A stretch of 64,000 nt of DNA from Leifsonia sp. 466MF (GCF_900100265.1 NZ_LT629696.1:1922001-1986000); one strand, 5' to 3'; counted from the stretch's first letter, positions 29,443 through 38,727 are shown. Program-made: numbers and translations. The notes: a model not told the origin generated them from the letters alone.

Positions 29443-29916
29443 ATGTCGATCGAGGTTCGACCGGTCAAGGACGGCGATTTCTTCGCCTGGCTCGATGTGT
29501 ACGCCAAGTACGCCGAGTTCTACGACACCCAGCTGACGGACCAGAAGGCCCTGGTCCTGTGGTCGTGGCTCACCGCCGACGACCACGAGGAGGACGGCTA
29601 CGTCGCCGTCGACGGCGACCGCATCGTCGGGCTCGCCCACATGCGCGAGTTCGCCCGCCCGCTCGAAGGAGACCGCGGCCTGTTCCTGGACGACCTGTTC
29701 GTCGTCGAAGAGGAGCGCGGCAAGGGGGTCGGCGGCGCACTCATCCAGAAGGCCCGTTCCCTCGCCGAGGAGCGCGGGCTCGGTGTCGTGCAGTGGATCA
29801 CCGCGCAGGACAACTCGACCGCACAGAAGCTCTACGACCAGGTCGCGAGCCGGACGTCCTGGGTGACGTACGAGATCGACCTGGCGTCCGCCCGCGTCGA
29901 GGCGGGACGCGCCTGA
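29443..29916 (+). CDS. GNAT acetyltransferase, second paralogue
   Basis: A 157-residue GNAT that aligns end to end with the preceding protein: both open with a D/N-[ED]-FF-x-WLD-x-YA-x-Y block and share LDDLFV and QWITAQDNSTAQKLYD-type segments. This suggests tandem duplication followed by divergence. ATG at 29443 follows GGAGGA. Its stop shares one base with the next start (TGATG). Substrate unknown. Confidence 0.88.
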   Translation: MSIEVRPVKDGDFFAWLDVYAKYAEFYDTQLTDQKALVLWSWLTADDHEEDGYVAVDGDRIVGLAHMREFARPLEGDRGLFLDDLFVVEEERGKGVGGALIQKARSLAEERGLGVVQWITAQDNSTAQKLYDQVASRTSWVTYEIDLASARVEAGRA

Positions 29917-30182
29917 TGCAGCTCGGGACGCGCTGGGCGGTCGGCGAGCAGCCTCCCGCCTCCCTGCCGGAGGTCGTGGCGTACGCCGTGCAGACCGTCG
30001 AGGAGGAGCTCGTCGCCACCGATGTGGAGACGACCGGCTGGAGCTGGACGCTCACCTGGCTGGAGGGCAAGCCGGTCGTCACGCTCGACGACGGCACCGA
30101 GATCCGTTACAACGCCCAGGAGGACTCGGCCACGATCACGCAGACGATCGAGGCCGACGCGTCCGACTACGACGAGGCCTGA
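29916..30182 (+). CDS. 88-residue conserved hypothetical protein
   Basis: A small acidic soluble protein, predicted mostly beta with a short amphipathic helix (EVVAYAVQTVEEEL). No cysteine or histidine cluster and no membrane segment. Its ATG overlaps the second GNAT stop by one base, so it is the last coupled gene of the valS block. Function unknown. Confidence 0.7.
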   Translation: MQLGTRWAVGEQPPASLPEVVAYAVQTVEEELVATDVETTGWSWTLTWLEGKPVVTLDDGTEIRYNAQEDSATITQTIEADASDYDEA

Positions 30183-30203
30183 CCCGCCGTCAGCAGGTGC
30201 CGC

Positions 30204-30389
30204 TCAGCGCGGCAGCTGCGGCAGGGTGTGTGCGGCCGCGTCGCGCGTGCGCTCGATGAGCTCCACGCGGTCGGCGTGCCGGACGCCGCGCGGCAGTGGA
30301 CGGGCGCCCCACGCGGTGAGGGCGGTGCCGACCCGCAGGGCGACGCGGTGGGTGAGCGGGCGGTACGGCGTGACCAGGACGGCGGTCAT
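30204..30389 (-). CDS. 61-residue hypothetical protein coupled to an MFS exporter
   Basis: A basic protein (MTAVLVTPYRPL start, HTLPQLPR end) without membrane helix. ATG at 30389 overlaps the MFS stop by 4 bp, which is the main evidence that it is translated. GC-rich third positions agree with coding. No recognisable family. Confidence 0.5.
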   Translation of the reverse strand: MTAVLVTPYRPLTHRVALRVGTALTAWGARPLPRGVRHADRVELIERTRDAAAHTLPQLPR

Positions 30390-31657
30390 GAGGGTTGTCC
30401 TTCCGGAACGGGTTCGTGGGCCGGCGTCTGCACGGACGCCGACAGGATCAGGCGCGACGCGACGAGCGTCAGGACGACCACCAGCCCGCCGCCGATGACG
30501 AACGGCAGCCGGAGGTCGATGCGGGCGACGAAGCCGCCCAGGACGGTGGCGATGGGCGTCAGCCCCCAGCCGAGCGTGCGGACGATGCCGAGTGCGCGGC
30601 CGAGCATGGCGTTCGGGATGATCGCCTGGCGGAGCGCGCCCCACGGCACGTTCCAGACGGCGACGCCGAACGCGCCGATGGCGTAGGCGGCGATCGCGAT
30701 GACGACGTTGGCGGTGACGCCGACACCGAGGATGCCGACGCCGCTGATCAGGATCGCCCAGAACATCACGCGGCCGCGGCCGAAGCGCTCGACGAAGCGG
30801 CTCGAGACGAGAGCGCCGACGAGCGCACCCACCCCGACGGCGGCAGTCACAACGCCGACCAGGGCGGCCGGCACCGAGAACGTCTGCAGCAGCAGGAGCA
30901 CGACGCTCCCCTGCGCGAAGGCCAGAGCGGACGCCGTGGTCGACGTGAGCAGGATCATCCACCGCAGGAACCGCTGCTGCCAGAGGAAGCCGACGACCGC
31001 GGAGAGCGTCGGCCGCGGCTCGGCCGCTCCCGCCTCCCCGTGATGAGCCGCATGGGCCGCGGCGGCCGGGATGGTCAGCGCCAGCATCCCCGCGACGAGG
31101 AAGCCCGCGCCCGTCAGCCAGACCGGCAGCACGATGGCCACGGCGAACAGGAAGCCCGCGACCGGGGTGGCGATGAAGTTCTGGATGGTGATCTCGGCCG
31201 ACTGCATCCGCCCGTTCGCCCGATCCAGCTGATCGCGCGATACGAGGGCGGGGACGACGGTCGAGGTCGCGTTGTCGAAGACGGTCTCCCCCAGCCCGAA
31301 CGCCAGTACGCAGGCGTACAGCAGCCAGATCGTCAGCGCGTCGGTGGTGATGAGGATGGCGAGCACGGCGGCGACCGCGAACCGCAGCGAGTTGGCCACG
31401 GCCATAGCGACGCGCCGGTCGACGCGGTCGAGGAGCATGCCCGCCGGGATGCCGAACAGCAGCCACGGCAGGAAGGTCACGGCGCTGACGCCCGCGATCA
31501 GCGCCGGGTCGCGGGTCAGGGTCGTGGCGATCAGCGGGACCGCCGTGCGACCGAGACCGTCGGCCAGGTTGCTGGCGATCGCGGCGGTCCACAGGCGACC
31601 GAAGCCGGCGCCGAGCGGCGTGCGCGCCGCGGCAACGGCGGATGCGGATGCGGACAT
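30386..31657 (-). CDS. MFS transporter, drug/siderophore exporter-like (MFS_3)
   Basis: A 423-residue, 12-helix transporter of the enterobactin-exporter/macrolide-efflux type. The visible loop GMLLDRVDRRVAM after helix 2 is the MFS motif A, and VFDNATSTVVPALV resembles EntS-like proteins. The central loop contains a His-rich AHAAHHGEAGA. It starts by sharing one base with the stop of the ArsR-type regulator gene and overlaps the 61-codon gene by 4 bp: one three-gene operon likely controlled by that regulator. Confidence 0.87.
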   Translation of the reverse strand: MSASASAVAAARTPLGAGFGRLWTAAIASNLADGLGRTAVPLIATTLTRDPALIAGVSAVTFLPWLLFGIPAGMLLDRVDRRVAMAVANSLRFAVAAVLAILITTDALTIWLLYACVLAFGLGETVFDNATSTVVPALVSRDQLDRANGRMQSAEITIQNFIATPVAGFLFAVAIVLPVWLTGAGFLVAGMLALTIPAAAAHAAHHGEAGAAEPRPTLSAVVGFLWQQRFLRWMILLTSTTASALAFAQGSVVLLLLQTFSVPAALVGVVTAAVGVGALVGALVSSRFVERFGRGRVMFWAILISGVGILGVGVTANVVIAIAAYAIGAFGVAVWNVPWGALRQAIIPNAMLGRALGIVRTLGWGLTPIATVLGGFVARIDLRLPFVIGGGLVVVLTLVASRLILSASVQTPAHEPVPEGQPS

Positions 31658-32322
31658 CAGCGGTCCTCCTGCTCCACCAGCGGGAACGCGTTGAACTGGA
31701 TCTGCACCCGCTTGCGGTCAGCGACCTCGCCTCCGGCCTTCTCGACCTCGGCGTTCTCGGCCTTCCACTTCTCGCGAAGGCGCTCCTGCAGCACGTAGTA
31801 CTCGCGGCCGAACTCGGCCAGCTGCTCGCGCGTGAGCTCCTGGTGCGACGTCGACAGGGTGCTCGACTGCATCCAGTCGAACCCGAACGTGTCGAGACCG
31901 CGACGCAGGAACGCAGCGAGGCGGCGCTCGTTGTTCTGCTGCCAGCCGAGCGAGATCAGCTCGCTGGCCTCCCGGCCGGCCGGCGTCGACAGTGTCTCTG
32001 CGGAGCCGATGGTCACGCCGCCGGGAGCCATGCGCCACCAGCGCTCGCGGCCGGAACCGCGCTCGGTGTCCTCGACGATGATGTCGTGCTTGGCGAGCTG
32101 ACGGAGGTGGTAGCTGGTCGCACCGCTCGACTCCCCCAGGCGCTCGGCGAGCATGCTCGCGGTGGCCGGGCCGAAGTCGGACAGCTCGTTCATGAGCTCG
32201 ACGCGGAGTGGATGGGCGAGCGCGCGCAGCGCCGCCATCCCCAGAGCGTCTTCGTAGCGGGAGCTGCCGCCCGCGACGCCGGCGGCGGGTGCGGTCTGCT
32301 CGGGCTGTCCCTCGTTCGTCAT
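31657..32322 (-). CDS. ArsR-type winged-helix regulator (HTH_20)
   Basis: A 221-residue regulator. A winged helix of ArsR/HTH_20 type spans about residues 25-105 (LRALAHPLRVELMNEL, ESSGATSYHLRQL); the rest is a helical C terminus (EFGREYYVLQERLREKW). No metal-binding cysteine motif is visible. ATG at 32322 is selected since TACTCT (32334-32329) ends six bases upstream, predicting a leaderless mRNA; a -35 TTGCAA (32357-32352) lies inside the first repeat of the 14-bp array. This strongly suggests autoregulation. Confidence 0.85.
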   Translation of the reverse strand: MTNEGQPEQTAPAAGVAGGSSRYEDALGMAALRALAHPLRVELMNELSDFGPATASMLAERLGESSGATSYHLRQLAKHDIIVEDTERGSGRERWWRMAPGGVTIGSAETLSTPAGREASELISLGWQQNNERRLAAFLRRGLDTFGFDWMQSSTLSTSHQELTREQLAEFGREYYVLQERLREKWKAENAEVEKAGGEVADRKRVQIQFNAFPLVEQEDR

Positions 32323-32338
32323 GTGACCAGAGTACGAC

Positions 32339-32399
32339 TGCAAAGACTTCTTTGCAACTGCTTCTTTGCAATACTGTCTTTGCAATCGTTCCTTTGCTC
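32339..32399. promoter_or_regulatory. 14-bp-period operator array (CTTTGCAA repeats)
   Basis: CTTTGCAA occurs at 32350, 32364 and 32378, and CTTTGCTC at 32392, each exactly 14 bp from the last. An inverted TGCAAAG at 32339-32345 makes the first copy a palindrome. The array lies between divergent genes; copy 1 overlaps the regulator's -35 and copy 4 overlaps the -35 position of the peptidase promoter. Regular spacing suggests cooperative binding of the ArsR-type regulator. Confidence 0.7.
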
Positions 32400-32427
32400 A
32401 GCGCCACGGGTTGTCTAGGCTGGAGCA

Positions 32428-34467
32428 ATGGCCGAGACCGCGAATCCCTTCTTCACCGCAAGCACCCTCCCCTACCAACTGCCTCCGTTCGCCGAGATCC
32501 GGGATGAGCACTACCGGCCCGCGTTCGAGCACGGTTTCGAGGAGCAACTGGCTGAGATCGACGCGATCGTCGCCAGCGACGAAGCCGCGACCTTCGAGAA
32601 CACGATGCTTCCGCTGGAGCGCTCCGGTCAGACGCTCCTGCGCGTCGCCGAGGTCTTCTTCAACAAGAGCTCCAGCGACAGCACCGACTTCACGAACGCC
32701 CTCGAGGAGGAGATGGCACCGCGCCTGGCCGCCCACCAGGACGCCATCCGGCTGAACCCCGCCCTCTACGCGCGCATCGCCTCCCTGCACGCGCAGCTCG
32801 ACGAGCTCGGCCTCGACCCGGAGTCGCAGTACCTCGTCGAGCGCTACTACACCGAGTTCACCCTCGCGGGCGCCGGCCTCGACGACGCCGACAAGGAGCG
32901 TCTGCGCGAGTACAACCAGCGGCTCTCGACCTTGACCACGCGCTTCGAGAAGAACCTCCTCGCCGACACCAACGACCTCGCGGTCGTCTTCGACAGCGCC
33001 GAGGAGCTCGACGGCCTCGGCGAAGGCGAGCTGTCCGCCGCAGCCCAGGCCGCCGCCGAACGCGGGCTGGACGGCAAGTTCGTGGTCAGCCTCGTCCTGC
33101 CCACCGGCCACCCGTGGCTGGCCGACCTCACCCGGCGCGAGAGCCGGGAGCGGATCATGGCCGCATCCCGCGCCCGCGGCATCCGCGGCGGCGACAACGA
33201 CAACCGCGATCTGGTGCTGGAGATCACCCGACTGCGTGCCGAGCGCGCACGCCTGCTCGGCTTCGACACGCACGCCGCCTACGTCACCGCCGACCAGACC
33301 GCCCGCACGCCCGAGGCCGTCGCCGACATGCTCGGCCGCCTGGCACCGCCGGCGGCGCGCAACGCCCGCACCGAGCAGGCGGACCTGCAGCGCCAGCTCG
33401 GCGACGACGAGACCGTGGAGGCCTGGGACTGGGCCTACCTCACCGGAAAGGTGCGCGCCGAGAAGTTCGACGTCGACTTCGCCGCGATGCGCCCGTACTT
33501 CGAGGCGGAGCGCGTGCTGCGCGATGGCGTCTTCTACGCGGCGAACCGGCTCTACGGCATCAGCTTCACCGAGCGTCCCGACCTCGTCGCCTACCACCCC
33601 GACGCCCGCGTGTTCGAGGCCCGCAACGAGGACGGCTCCGAGCTCGGCCTGTACATCCTCGACCTCTACACGCGTGACTCGAAGCGCGGCGGCGCGTGGA
33701 TGAATCCCCTCATCTCGCAGTCCGCCCTGCTGGACACCCCCACGGTCGTCGTGAACAACCTCAACGTGCCGAAACCGGCCGCCGGGGAGCCGACGCTGCT
33801 GACCTACGACGAGACGAACACCCTCTTCCACGAGTTCGGGCACGCGCTGCACGGCCTCTTCGCGCGGGTGACCTATCCGCGCTTCGCCGGCACGAACGTG
33901 TTCCGCGACTTCGTCGAGTTCCCGAGCCAGGTCAACGAGATGTGGATGCTGTGGCCGGAGGTGCTCGAGAACTACGCCGTTCACTTCCAGACGGGCGAGC
34001 GGATGCCGCAGGAGCTCGTGGACAAGCTGCACGCCGCCGAGGGCTTCAACGAGGGCTTCGCGACCAGCGAGTACCTGGGGGCCGCGCTGCTCGACCAGGC
34101 CTGGCACCGAATCACCGCCGACGACACGGTCGACGACGTCGCGGCCTTCGAGGCGCGCGCGCTCGCGGATGTGGGGCTCGACAACCCGGCCGTCCCGCCG
34201 CGCTACGCGAGCACCTACTTCGCCCACACATTCTCGGGCGGCTACGACGCCGGGTACTACTCCTACATCTGGAGCGAGGTGCTCGACGCCGACACGGTGG
34301 AGTGGTTCCGCGAGAACGGCGGCCTCACGCGTGAGAACGGCGACCGGTTCCGGGCACGGCTGCTTGGCGTCGGCGGGTCGAAGGACCCCCTGGAGGCGTA
34401 CCGCGACTTCCGGGGCCGCGACGCCGAGATCGAGCCGCTCCTGAAGCGTCGCGGGCTGGACAACTGA
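32428..34467 (+). CDS. dcp: M3-family metallopeptidase (dipeptidyl carboxypeptidase-like)
   Basis: A 679-residue cytosolic zinc peptidase of family M3. HEFGHALHG at 468-476 supplies the HExxH zinc site, and PSQVNEMW a little further on contains the third ligand region. Length and the all-helical N-terminal half match Dcp/oligopeptidase A. TAGGCT at 32416-32421 ends six bases before the ATG, so the transcript may be leaderless; GGAG is also present but very close. The upstream 14-bp array suggests shared control with the divergent regulator-exporter operon. Confidence 0.92.
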   Translation: MAETANPFFTASTLPYQLPPFAEIRDEHYRPAFEHGFEEQLAEIDAIVASDEAATFENTMLPLERSGQTLLRVAEVFFNKSSSDSTDFTNALEEEMAPRLAAHQDAIRLNPALYARIASLHAQLDELGLDPESQYLVERYYTEFTLAGAGLDDADKERLREYNQRLSTLTTRFEKNLLADTNDLAVVFDSAEELDGLGEGELSAAAQAAAERGLDGKFVVSLVLPTGHPWLADLTRRESRERIMAASRARGIRGGDNDNRDLVLEITRLRAERARLLGFDTHAAYVTADQTARTPEAVADMLGRLAPPAARNARTEQADLQRQLGDDETVEAWDWAYLTGKVRAEKFDVDFAAMRPYFEAERVLRDGVFYAANRLYGISFTERPDLVAYHPDARVFEARNEDGSELGLYILDLYTRDSKRGGAWMNPLISQSALLDTPTVVVNNLNVPKPAAGEPTLLTYDETNTLFHEFGHALHGLFARVTYPRFAGTNVFRDFVEFPSQVNEMWMLWPEVLENYAVHFQTGERMPQELVDKLHAAEGFNEGFATSEYLGAALLDQAWHRITADDTVDDVAAFEARALADVGLDNPAVPPRYASTYFAHTFSGGYDAGYYSYIWSEVLDADTVEWFRENGGLTRENGDRFRARLLGVGGSKDPLEAYRDFRGRDAEIEPLLKRRGLDN

Positions 34468-34496
34468 GCCTAGCCCGCCTCACCGGCCACCCTCTA

Positions 34497-34590
34497 CGCT
34501 GAGCCCATTCGAGCGCTGAGCCCAGTCGAGTGCTGAGCCCAGTCGAGCGCTGAGCCCAGTCGAGCGCTGAGCCCAGTCGAGCGCTGAGCA
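34497..34590. repeat. 17-bp tandem repeat, 5.5 copies
   Basis: Five head-to-tail units of CGCTGAGCCCAGTCGAG (one base differs in copies 1 and 3) and a partial sixth, 30 bp past the peptidase stop and ending 20 bp before the ClC start. The unit contains inverted TCGAGCGCTGAG-type symmetry. Probably an unstable intergenic repeat; it may affect transcription into the ClC gene. Confidence 0.9.
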
Positions 34591-34609
34591 TTGCCGAGAG
34601 GGGGTGGCC

Positions 34610-35911
34610 ATGACCGCCACGCAGCCGGAACTCGCAGCGCCGTCCGTTCGCCAACTCGTCCTCCTCAGCATCCCCGCCGTCGTCGTCGGCGTGGTCAGTG
34701 CCCTCGCCCTCTGGGCGATCGAGTCGCTGGCAGGCTTGATCGAGGACGGCGTGTGGACGAACCTCCCGAAAGCCCTCGGCATCGACCCGTCGTCGGGGTG
34801 GTGGATCTTCGCCGTCCTCACCGTGACCGGTGCCGCGGTCGGGCTGACGGTGTGGCTGGTACCGGGCCACGCGGGCCCCGACTCCGCGACGACGGAACTC
34901 GTCGCCCCGCCCCTGCGCCCCGCGGTGGTGCCGTCGCTGGCGCTGGCCGCGGTCCTGGGCCTCGCCGGCGGTGTCAGTCTGGGGCCGGAGAACCCGATCA
35001 TCGCCATCAACATCAGCTTGATGGTCGCGCTGGTCGGTCGCCTGTGGAAGGCCGTGCCGGTGCAGCTGGTGCTGACGATGGCTGCATCCGGCACCATCGG
35101 CGCCCTGTTCGGGACGCCCGTCGCCGCGGCCCTGGTGTTCACCGGGATGGTCGCAGCAGTGAAGGGCGGTGGTGCGCTCTGGGACAAGCTGTTCCTGCCG
35201 CTGGTCTCGGCGGCGGCCGGCTCGCTGACGATGACGTTCCTGGCGCATCCGCATTTCGCCATCCCGATGCCCGCGTATACGACGATCACCGGGTGGGATG
35301 TGCTGGCGGCTCTGATCATCGCGGTGCTCGCGACCGCGGTGGGGCTCGTCGGGGTGTACCTGTTTCCGCTGGTCCACCGCGGGTTCCACGCCCTCCGCCA
35401 CCCCCTGCTGATGACGCTGATCGGCGGCGCGGTGCTGGGAGGCCTGGGGGCACTCGGCGGCCCCATCACGCTGTTCAAGGGGCTGACGCAGATGAATCAG
35501 CTGGTCACCTCGCGGGGCGACTACACCGCGGGTCAGTTGGCGCTCATCCTCGTGGTCAAGCTGGCTGCACTGCTGGTGGCCGCGGGAGCCGGGTTCCGCG
35601 GCGGTCGCATCTTCCCTGCCGTGTTCATCGGCGCGGCTGTCGGGACGCTCGCGAATGCGCTCGTGCCGGCCGTGCCGGTTCAGATCGCCGTCGCTGCCGG
35701 CGTGCTCGGGCTGACCCTGGCCATTGCGCGCGATGGATGGATCGCCATCTTCATCGGCGTCGCGGTCACGCAGAACCTGCTCATCCTGCCGATCCTGTGC
35801 CTCGCCGTGCTGCCCGCGTGGCTGCTGGTGACAAAGGCGCCGGAGATGCTGATCAAGCAGCCGGTGCTTACGCCGACTTCTCCTCGCGCCGCGGGCGGTG
35901 CGGGACGATAG
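34610..35911 (+). CDS. ClC-family ion channel/transporter, YfeO-like
   Basis: A 433-residue membrane protein with 10-12 helices. ClC signatures are present: [11 protein letters not shown] where classical ClCs have G(K/R)EGP, and [20 protein letters not shown] near residue 330. The gating glutamate position of the canonical motif is not conserved; the glutamate follows the proline as in E. coli YfeO. Ion specificity is unknown. ATG at 34610 has AGAGGGG six bases upstream. The gene's last 44 bp overlap clpX tail to tail. Confidence 0.85.
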   Translation: MTATQPELAAPSVRQLVLLSIPAVVVGVVSALALWAIESLAGLIEDGVWTNLPKALGIDPSSGWWIFAVLTVTGAAVGLTVWLVPGHAGPDSATTELVAPPLRPAVVPSLALAAVLGLAGGVSLGPENPIIAINISLMVALVGRLWKAVPVQLVLTMAASGTIGALFGTPVAAALVFTGMVAAVKGGGALWDKLFLPLVSAAAGSLTMTFLAHPHFAIPMPAYTTITGWDVLAALIIAVLATAVGLVGVYLFPLVHRGFHALRHPLLMTLIGGAVLGGLGALGGPITLFKGLTQMNQLVTSRGDYTAGQLALILVVKLAALLVAAGAGFRGGRIFPAVFIGAAVGTLANALVPAVPVQIAVAAGVLGLTLAIARDGWIAIFIGVAVTQNLLILPILCLAVLPAWLLVTKAPEMLIKQPVLTPTSPRAAGGAGR

Positions 35912-37142
35912 TCGGCGCCGCGTTCTCGAGCACCGCCTCCTTCGTCACGACCACACGAGCCACTTCGGAGCTGGACGGCACCTCGAACATGATCGGGCCG
36001 AGCACCTCCTCCATGATGGCGCGGAGGCCGCGGGCGCCCGTCTTGCGGAGCACCGCGAGATCGGCGATCGACTCGAGCGCCGCGTGGTCGAACTCCAGCT
36101 GAACGCCGTCGAGCTCGAACATGCGCTGGTACTGGCGGACCAGGGCGTTCTTCGGCTCGGTCAGGATCTGCATGAGCGCTTCCTGGTCGAGCTGCGTCAC
36201 CGTCGTCACGACCGGGAGACGGCCGATGAACTCGGGGATGAGCCCGAACTTGTGCAGGTCTTCCGGCAGCACCTCGCTGAAGAGGTTGATGTCGTCGCCC
36301 TTGGAGTGCAGCGGGGCGCCGAAGCCGATGCCCTTCTTGCCTGCACGCGAGGAGATGATCTCCTCCAGCCCGGCGAAGGCGCCGGCCACGATGAACAGCA
36401 CGTTCGTCGTGTCGATCTGGATGAACTCCTGGTGGGGGTGCTTGCGGCCGCCCTGCGGCGGGACCGAGGCGACCGTGCCCTCGAGGATCTTCAGCAGCGC
36501 CTGCTGCACGCCCTCGCCCGAGACGTCGCGCGTGATCGACGGGTTCTCGGCCTTGCGGGCGATCTTGTCGACCTCGTCGATGTAGATGATGCCCGTCTCG
36601 GCCCGCTTGACGTCGTAGTCGGCGGCCTGGATGAGCTTGAGGAGGATGTTCTCGACGTCTTCTCCGACGTAGCCGGCCTCGGTGAGAGCGGTCGCGTCGG
36701 CGACGGCGAACGGCACGTTGAGGCGCCGGGCCAGCGTCTGGGCGAGGTACGTCTTGCCGCAGCCGGTGGGGCCGATCAGCAGGATGTTCGACTTCGCGAT
36801 CTCGACGTCGTCCATCGTGTCGGCGGCCGTGAGGCTCTGCCGGGCGCGGACGCGCTTGTAGTGGTTGTACACCGCGACGGCCAGAGCGCGCTTGGCCTGC
36901 TCCTGGCCGATGACGTACTCCTCCAGGAACCCGAAGATCTCCTTGGGCTTCGGAAGGTCGAACTCGCTCGACGCCTCCTCACCCGCCTCGGCGAGCCGCT
37001 CCTCGATGATCTCGTTGCAGAGCTCGACGCACTCGTCGCAGATGTACACGCCAGGACCGGCGATGAGCTGCTGAACCTGCTTCTGGCTCTTGCCACAGAA
37101 GGAACACTTGAGCAGATCGGCGCTTTCCCCGATGCGTGCCAT
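35868..37142 (-). CDS. clpX: ATP-dependent Clp protease, ATPase subunit ClpX
   Basis: A 424-residue AAA+ unfoldase that feeds substrates to ClpP. The zinc-binding domain has Cys13, Cys16, Cys35 and Cys38; Walker A GPTGCGKT is at 124-131; Walker [10 protein letters not shown] and the substrate pore GYVGEDVE follow. ATG at 37142 has a strong AGGAGG region. It is separated from clpP2 by 179 bp with a terminator and its own -10. Confidence 0.97.
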   Translation of the reverse strand: MARIGESADLLKCSFCGKSQKQVQQLIAGPGVYICDECVELCNEIIEERLAEAGEEASSEFDLPKPKEIFGFLEEYVIGQEQAKRALAVAVYNHYKRVRARQSLTAADTMDDVEIAKSNILLIGPTGCGKTYLAQTLARRLNVPFAVADATALTEAGYVGEDVENILLKLIQAADYDVKRAETGIIYIDEVDKIARKAENPSITRDVSGEGVQQALLKILEGTVASVPPQGGRKHPHQEFIQIDTTNVLFIVAGAFAGLEEIISSRAGKKGIGFGAPLHSKGDDINLFSEVLPEDLHKFGLIPEFIGRLPVVTTVTQLDQEALMQILTEPKNALVRQYQRMFELDGVQLEFDHAALESIADLAVLRKTGARGLRAIMEEVLGPIMFEVPSSSEVARVVVTKEAVLENAAPTIVPHRPRREEKSA

Positions 37143-37176
37143 CCCTCTCCCCTCCTTCTTCGGGTCTGTTCTGACG

Positions 37177-37182
37177 AGCCTA
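37177..37182 (-). promoter_or_regulatory. -10 element of clpX
   Basis: TAGGCT on the minus strand, 34 bases upstream of the clpX ATG, giving a leader of about 28 nt. The -35 is not clear. Confidence 0.4.
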
Positions 37183-37271
37183 ACCCGTGCGGACGACAAT
37201 GGTGCGCAGCCCGGCCGTTTTCGTTCACGCGGCGGTTCTGCTCACAGCAGATGGCCTCCCCCGGACACACG

Positions 37272-37307
37272 AACGGGGTGGCCGTCCGTGCGGACGACCA
37301 CCCCGTT
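37272..37307 (-). terminator. Terminator after clpP2
   Basis: A 10-bp stem AACGGGGTGG with its complement encloses a small TCCG/CGGA hairpin, 15 bases past the clpP2 stop. Confidence 0.7.
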
Positions 37308-37321
37308 GCGGGTGCGGCTGG

Positions 37322-37990
37322 TTACTTGACCAGCGCCGGAAGCGACTTGCGGCTGGTGAGCACCTGGTCGATCAGGCCGTACTCGAGGGCCTCGGCCGCC
37401 GACAGGATCTTGTCGCGGTCGATGTCCTTGTTGACCTGCTCCACCGAGCGGTTGGAGTGCTTCGAGAGCGTCTCCTCCAGCCAGGTGCGCATGCGCATGA
37501 TCTCGTTGGCCTGGATCTCGATGTCGGACGCCTGCCCCTGACCGGCCTCGCCGACGGCGGGCTGGTGGATGAGGATGCGGGCGTTCGGCAGCGCCAGACG
37601 CTTGCCGGGGGTGCCGGCGGCCGTCAGCACGGCGGCGGCCGAGGCGGCCTGGCCGAGCACGACGGTCTGGATCTGCGGGCGGATGTACTGCATCGTGTCG
37701 TAGATCGCCGTCATCGCGGTGAACGAGCCACCGGGCGAGTTGATGTACATGACGATGTCACGGTCCGGGTCCTGGCTCTCGAGCACGAGGAGCTGGGCCA
37801 TGATGTCGTCGGCGGACGCGTCGTCCACCTGCACACCGAGGAAGATGATGCGGTCCTCGAAGAGCTTCGCGTACGGGTCCTGACGCTTGTAGCCGTAAGC
37901 CGTTCGCTCCTCGAAGCTGGGGAGGATGTAGCGGGCGCCGGGCGCCTGAACGCCGCTGAAGGCCTGACCGCCGAGCATGGGGGTGTTCAT
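37322..37990 (-). CDS. clpP2: ATP-dependent Clp protease proteolytic subunit 2
   Basis: A 222-residue serine peptidase. Catalytic Ser117 lies in LGQAASAAAV and His142 in ILIHQPAVG; the acid is in DIDRDK. An N-terminal extension of about 25 residues before the core resembles the ClpP2 propeptide. Actinobacteria use a mixed ClpP1-ClpP2 tetradecamer. It follows clpP1 by 30 bp and is cotranscribed. Confidence 0.96.
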   Translation of the reverse strand: MNTPMLGGQAFSGVQAPGARYILPSFEERTAYGYKRQDPYAKLFEDRIIFLGVQVDDASADDIMAQLLVLESQDPDRDIVMYINSPGGSFTAMTAIYDTMQYIRPQIQTVVLGQAASAAAVLTAAGTPGKRLALPNARILIHQPAVGEAGQGQASDIEIQANEIMRMRTWLEETLSKHSNRSVEQVNKDIDRDKILSAAEALEYGLIDQVLTSRKSLPALVK

Positions 37991-38020
37991 TCTGTTGTCC
38001 TTATCCTTTTCGGCGGCCTG

Positions 38021-38614
38021 CTACTTGGACTCCGGCTCGGTCCCGCCGCCGCCCGAGACGTCGAGGGCCGACTCCCGGATGTGGTCGACGAAGCCGTACT
38101 CCAACGCCTCCTGGGCGGTGAACCAGCGGTCGCGGTCGCCGTCGGCGTTGATCTGCTCGACCGACTTGCCCGTGGCCTCCGCGGTGATCTGCGCGAGGCG
38201 GTTCTTCATGTCGATGATGAGCTGAGCCTGGGTCTGGATGTCGCTCGCCGTTCCGCCGAAGCCGCCGTGCGGCTGGTGCAGCAGAACGCGGGCGTTCGGG
38301 GTGATGTAGCGCTTGCCCTTGGTGCCTGCGGTGAGGAGCAGCTGCCCCATCGACGCGGCCATTCCGATTCCGACGGTGACGATGTCGTTCGGGACGAACT
38401 GCATCGTGTCGTAGATGGCCATGCCCGCGGTGATCGAGCCACCCGGGGAGTTGATGTAGAGGTAGATGTCCCGCTTGGGGTCCTCCGCGGCCAGGAGCAG
38501 CAGCTTCGCGGCGATCTCGTTCGCGTTCTCGTCCCGGACCTCCGAACCGAGCCAGATGATCCGGTCCTTGAGAAGTCTGTCGAAAACACTGGGCTGGATA
38601 CCCATATCGGCCAT
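38021..38614 (-). CDS. clpP1: ATP-dependent Clp protease proteolytic subunit 1
   Basis: A 197-residue ClpP1. Catalytic Ser88 is in GMAASMGQ and His113 in LLHQPHGG; the acid is in DGDRDRW. ATG at 38614 follows GGAG. Promoter region: TAGATT at 38652-38647 is a likely -10, and an AGCGCCGA inverted repeat lies just upstream of it. Confidence 0.96.
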   Translation of the reverse strand: MADMGIQPSVFDRLLKDRIIWLGSEVRDENANEIAAKLLLLAAEDPKRDIYLYINSPGGSITAGMAIYDTMQFVPNDIVTVGIGMAASMGQLLLTAGTKGKRYITPNARVLLHQPHGGFGGTASDIQTQAQLIIDMKNRLAQITAEATGKSVEQINADGDRDRWFTAQEALEYGFVDHIRESALDVSGGGGTEPESK

Positions 38615-38656
38615 GTTCGCTCCGTTTCCTTTGTCGCTTGGTGTCGAATCTATCGG

Positions 38657-38679
38657 AGCGCCGAGCGCATTTCGGCGCT
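38657..38679. promoter_or_regulatory. Inverted repeat at the clpP1 promoter
   Basis: AGCGCCGA (38657-38664) and TCGGCGCT (38672-38679) flank a 7-bp loop just upstream of the clpP1 -10; GTTCGCC follows. ClgR activates clpP operons in actinobacteria through GTTCGC/GCGAAC boxes; only one half-site is present here, so the binding protein is uncertain. Confidence 0.35.
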
Positions 38680-38727
38680 GTTCGCCCTCGGCAGAGAGAG
38701 CAGCGCGCCGCGGAGTGGATGCGGGGG

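Noticed and set aside
34497..34590. Possible CRISPR array
   Set aside because: The 17-bp units are directly adjacent without spacers and no cas gene is present; it is a simple tandem repeat.
38679..38686. ClgR box upstream of clpP1
   Set aside because: Only one GTTCGC half is present; the matching GCGAAC half is not at the expected distance.
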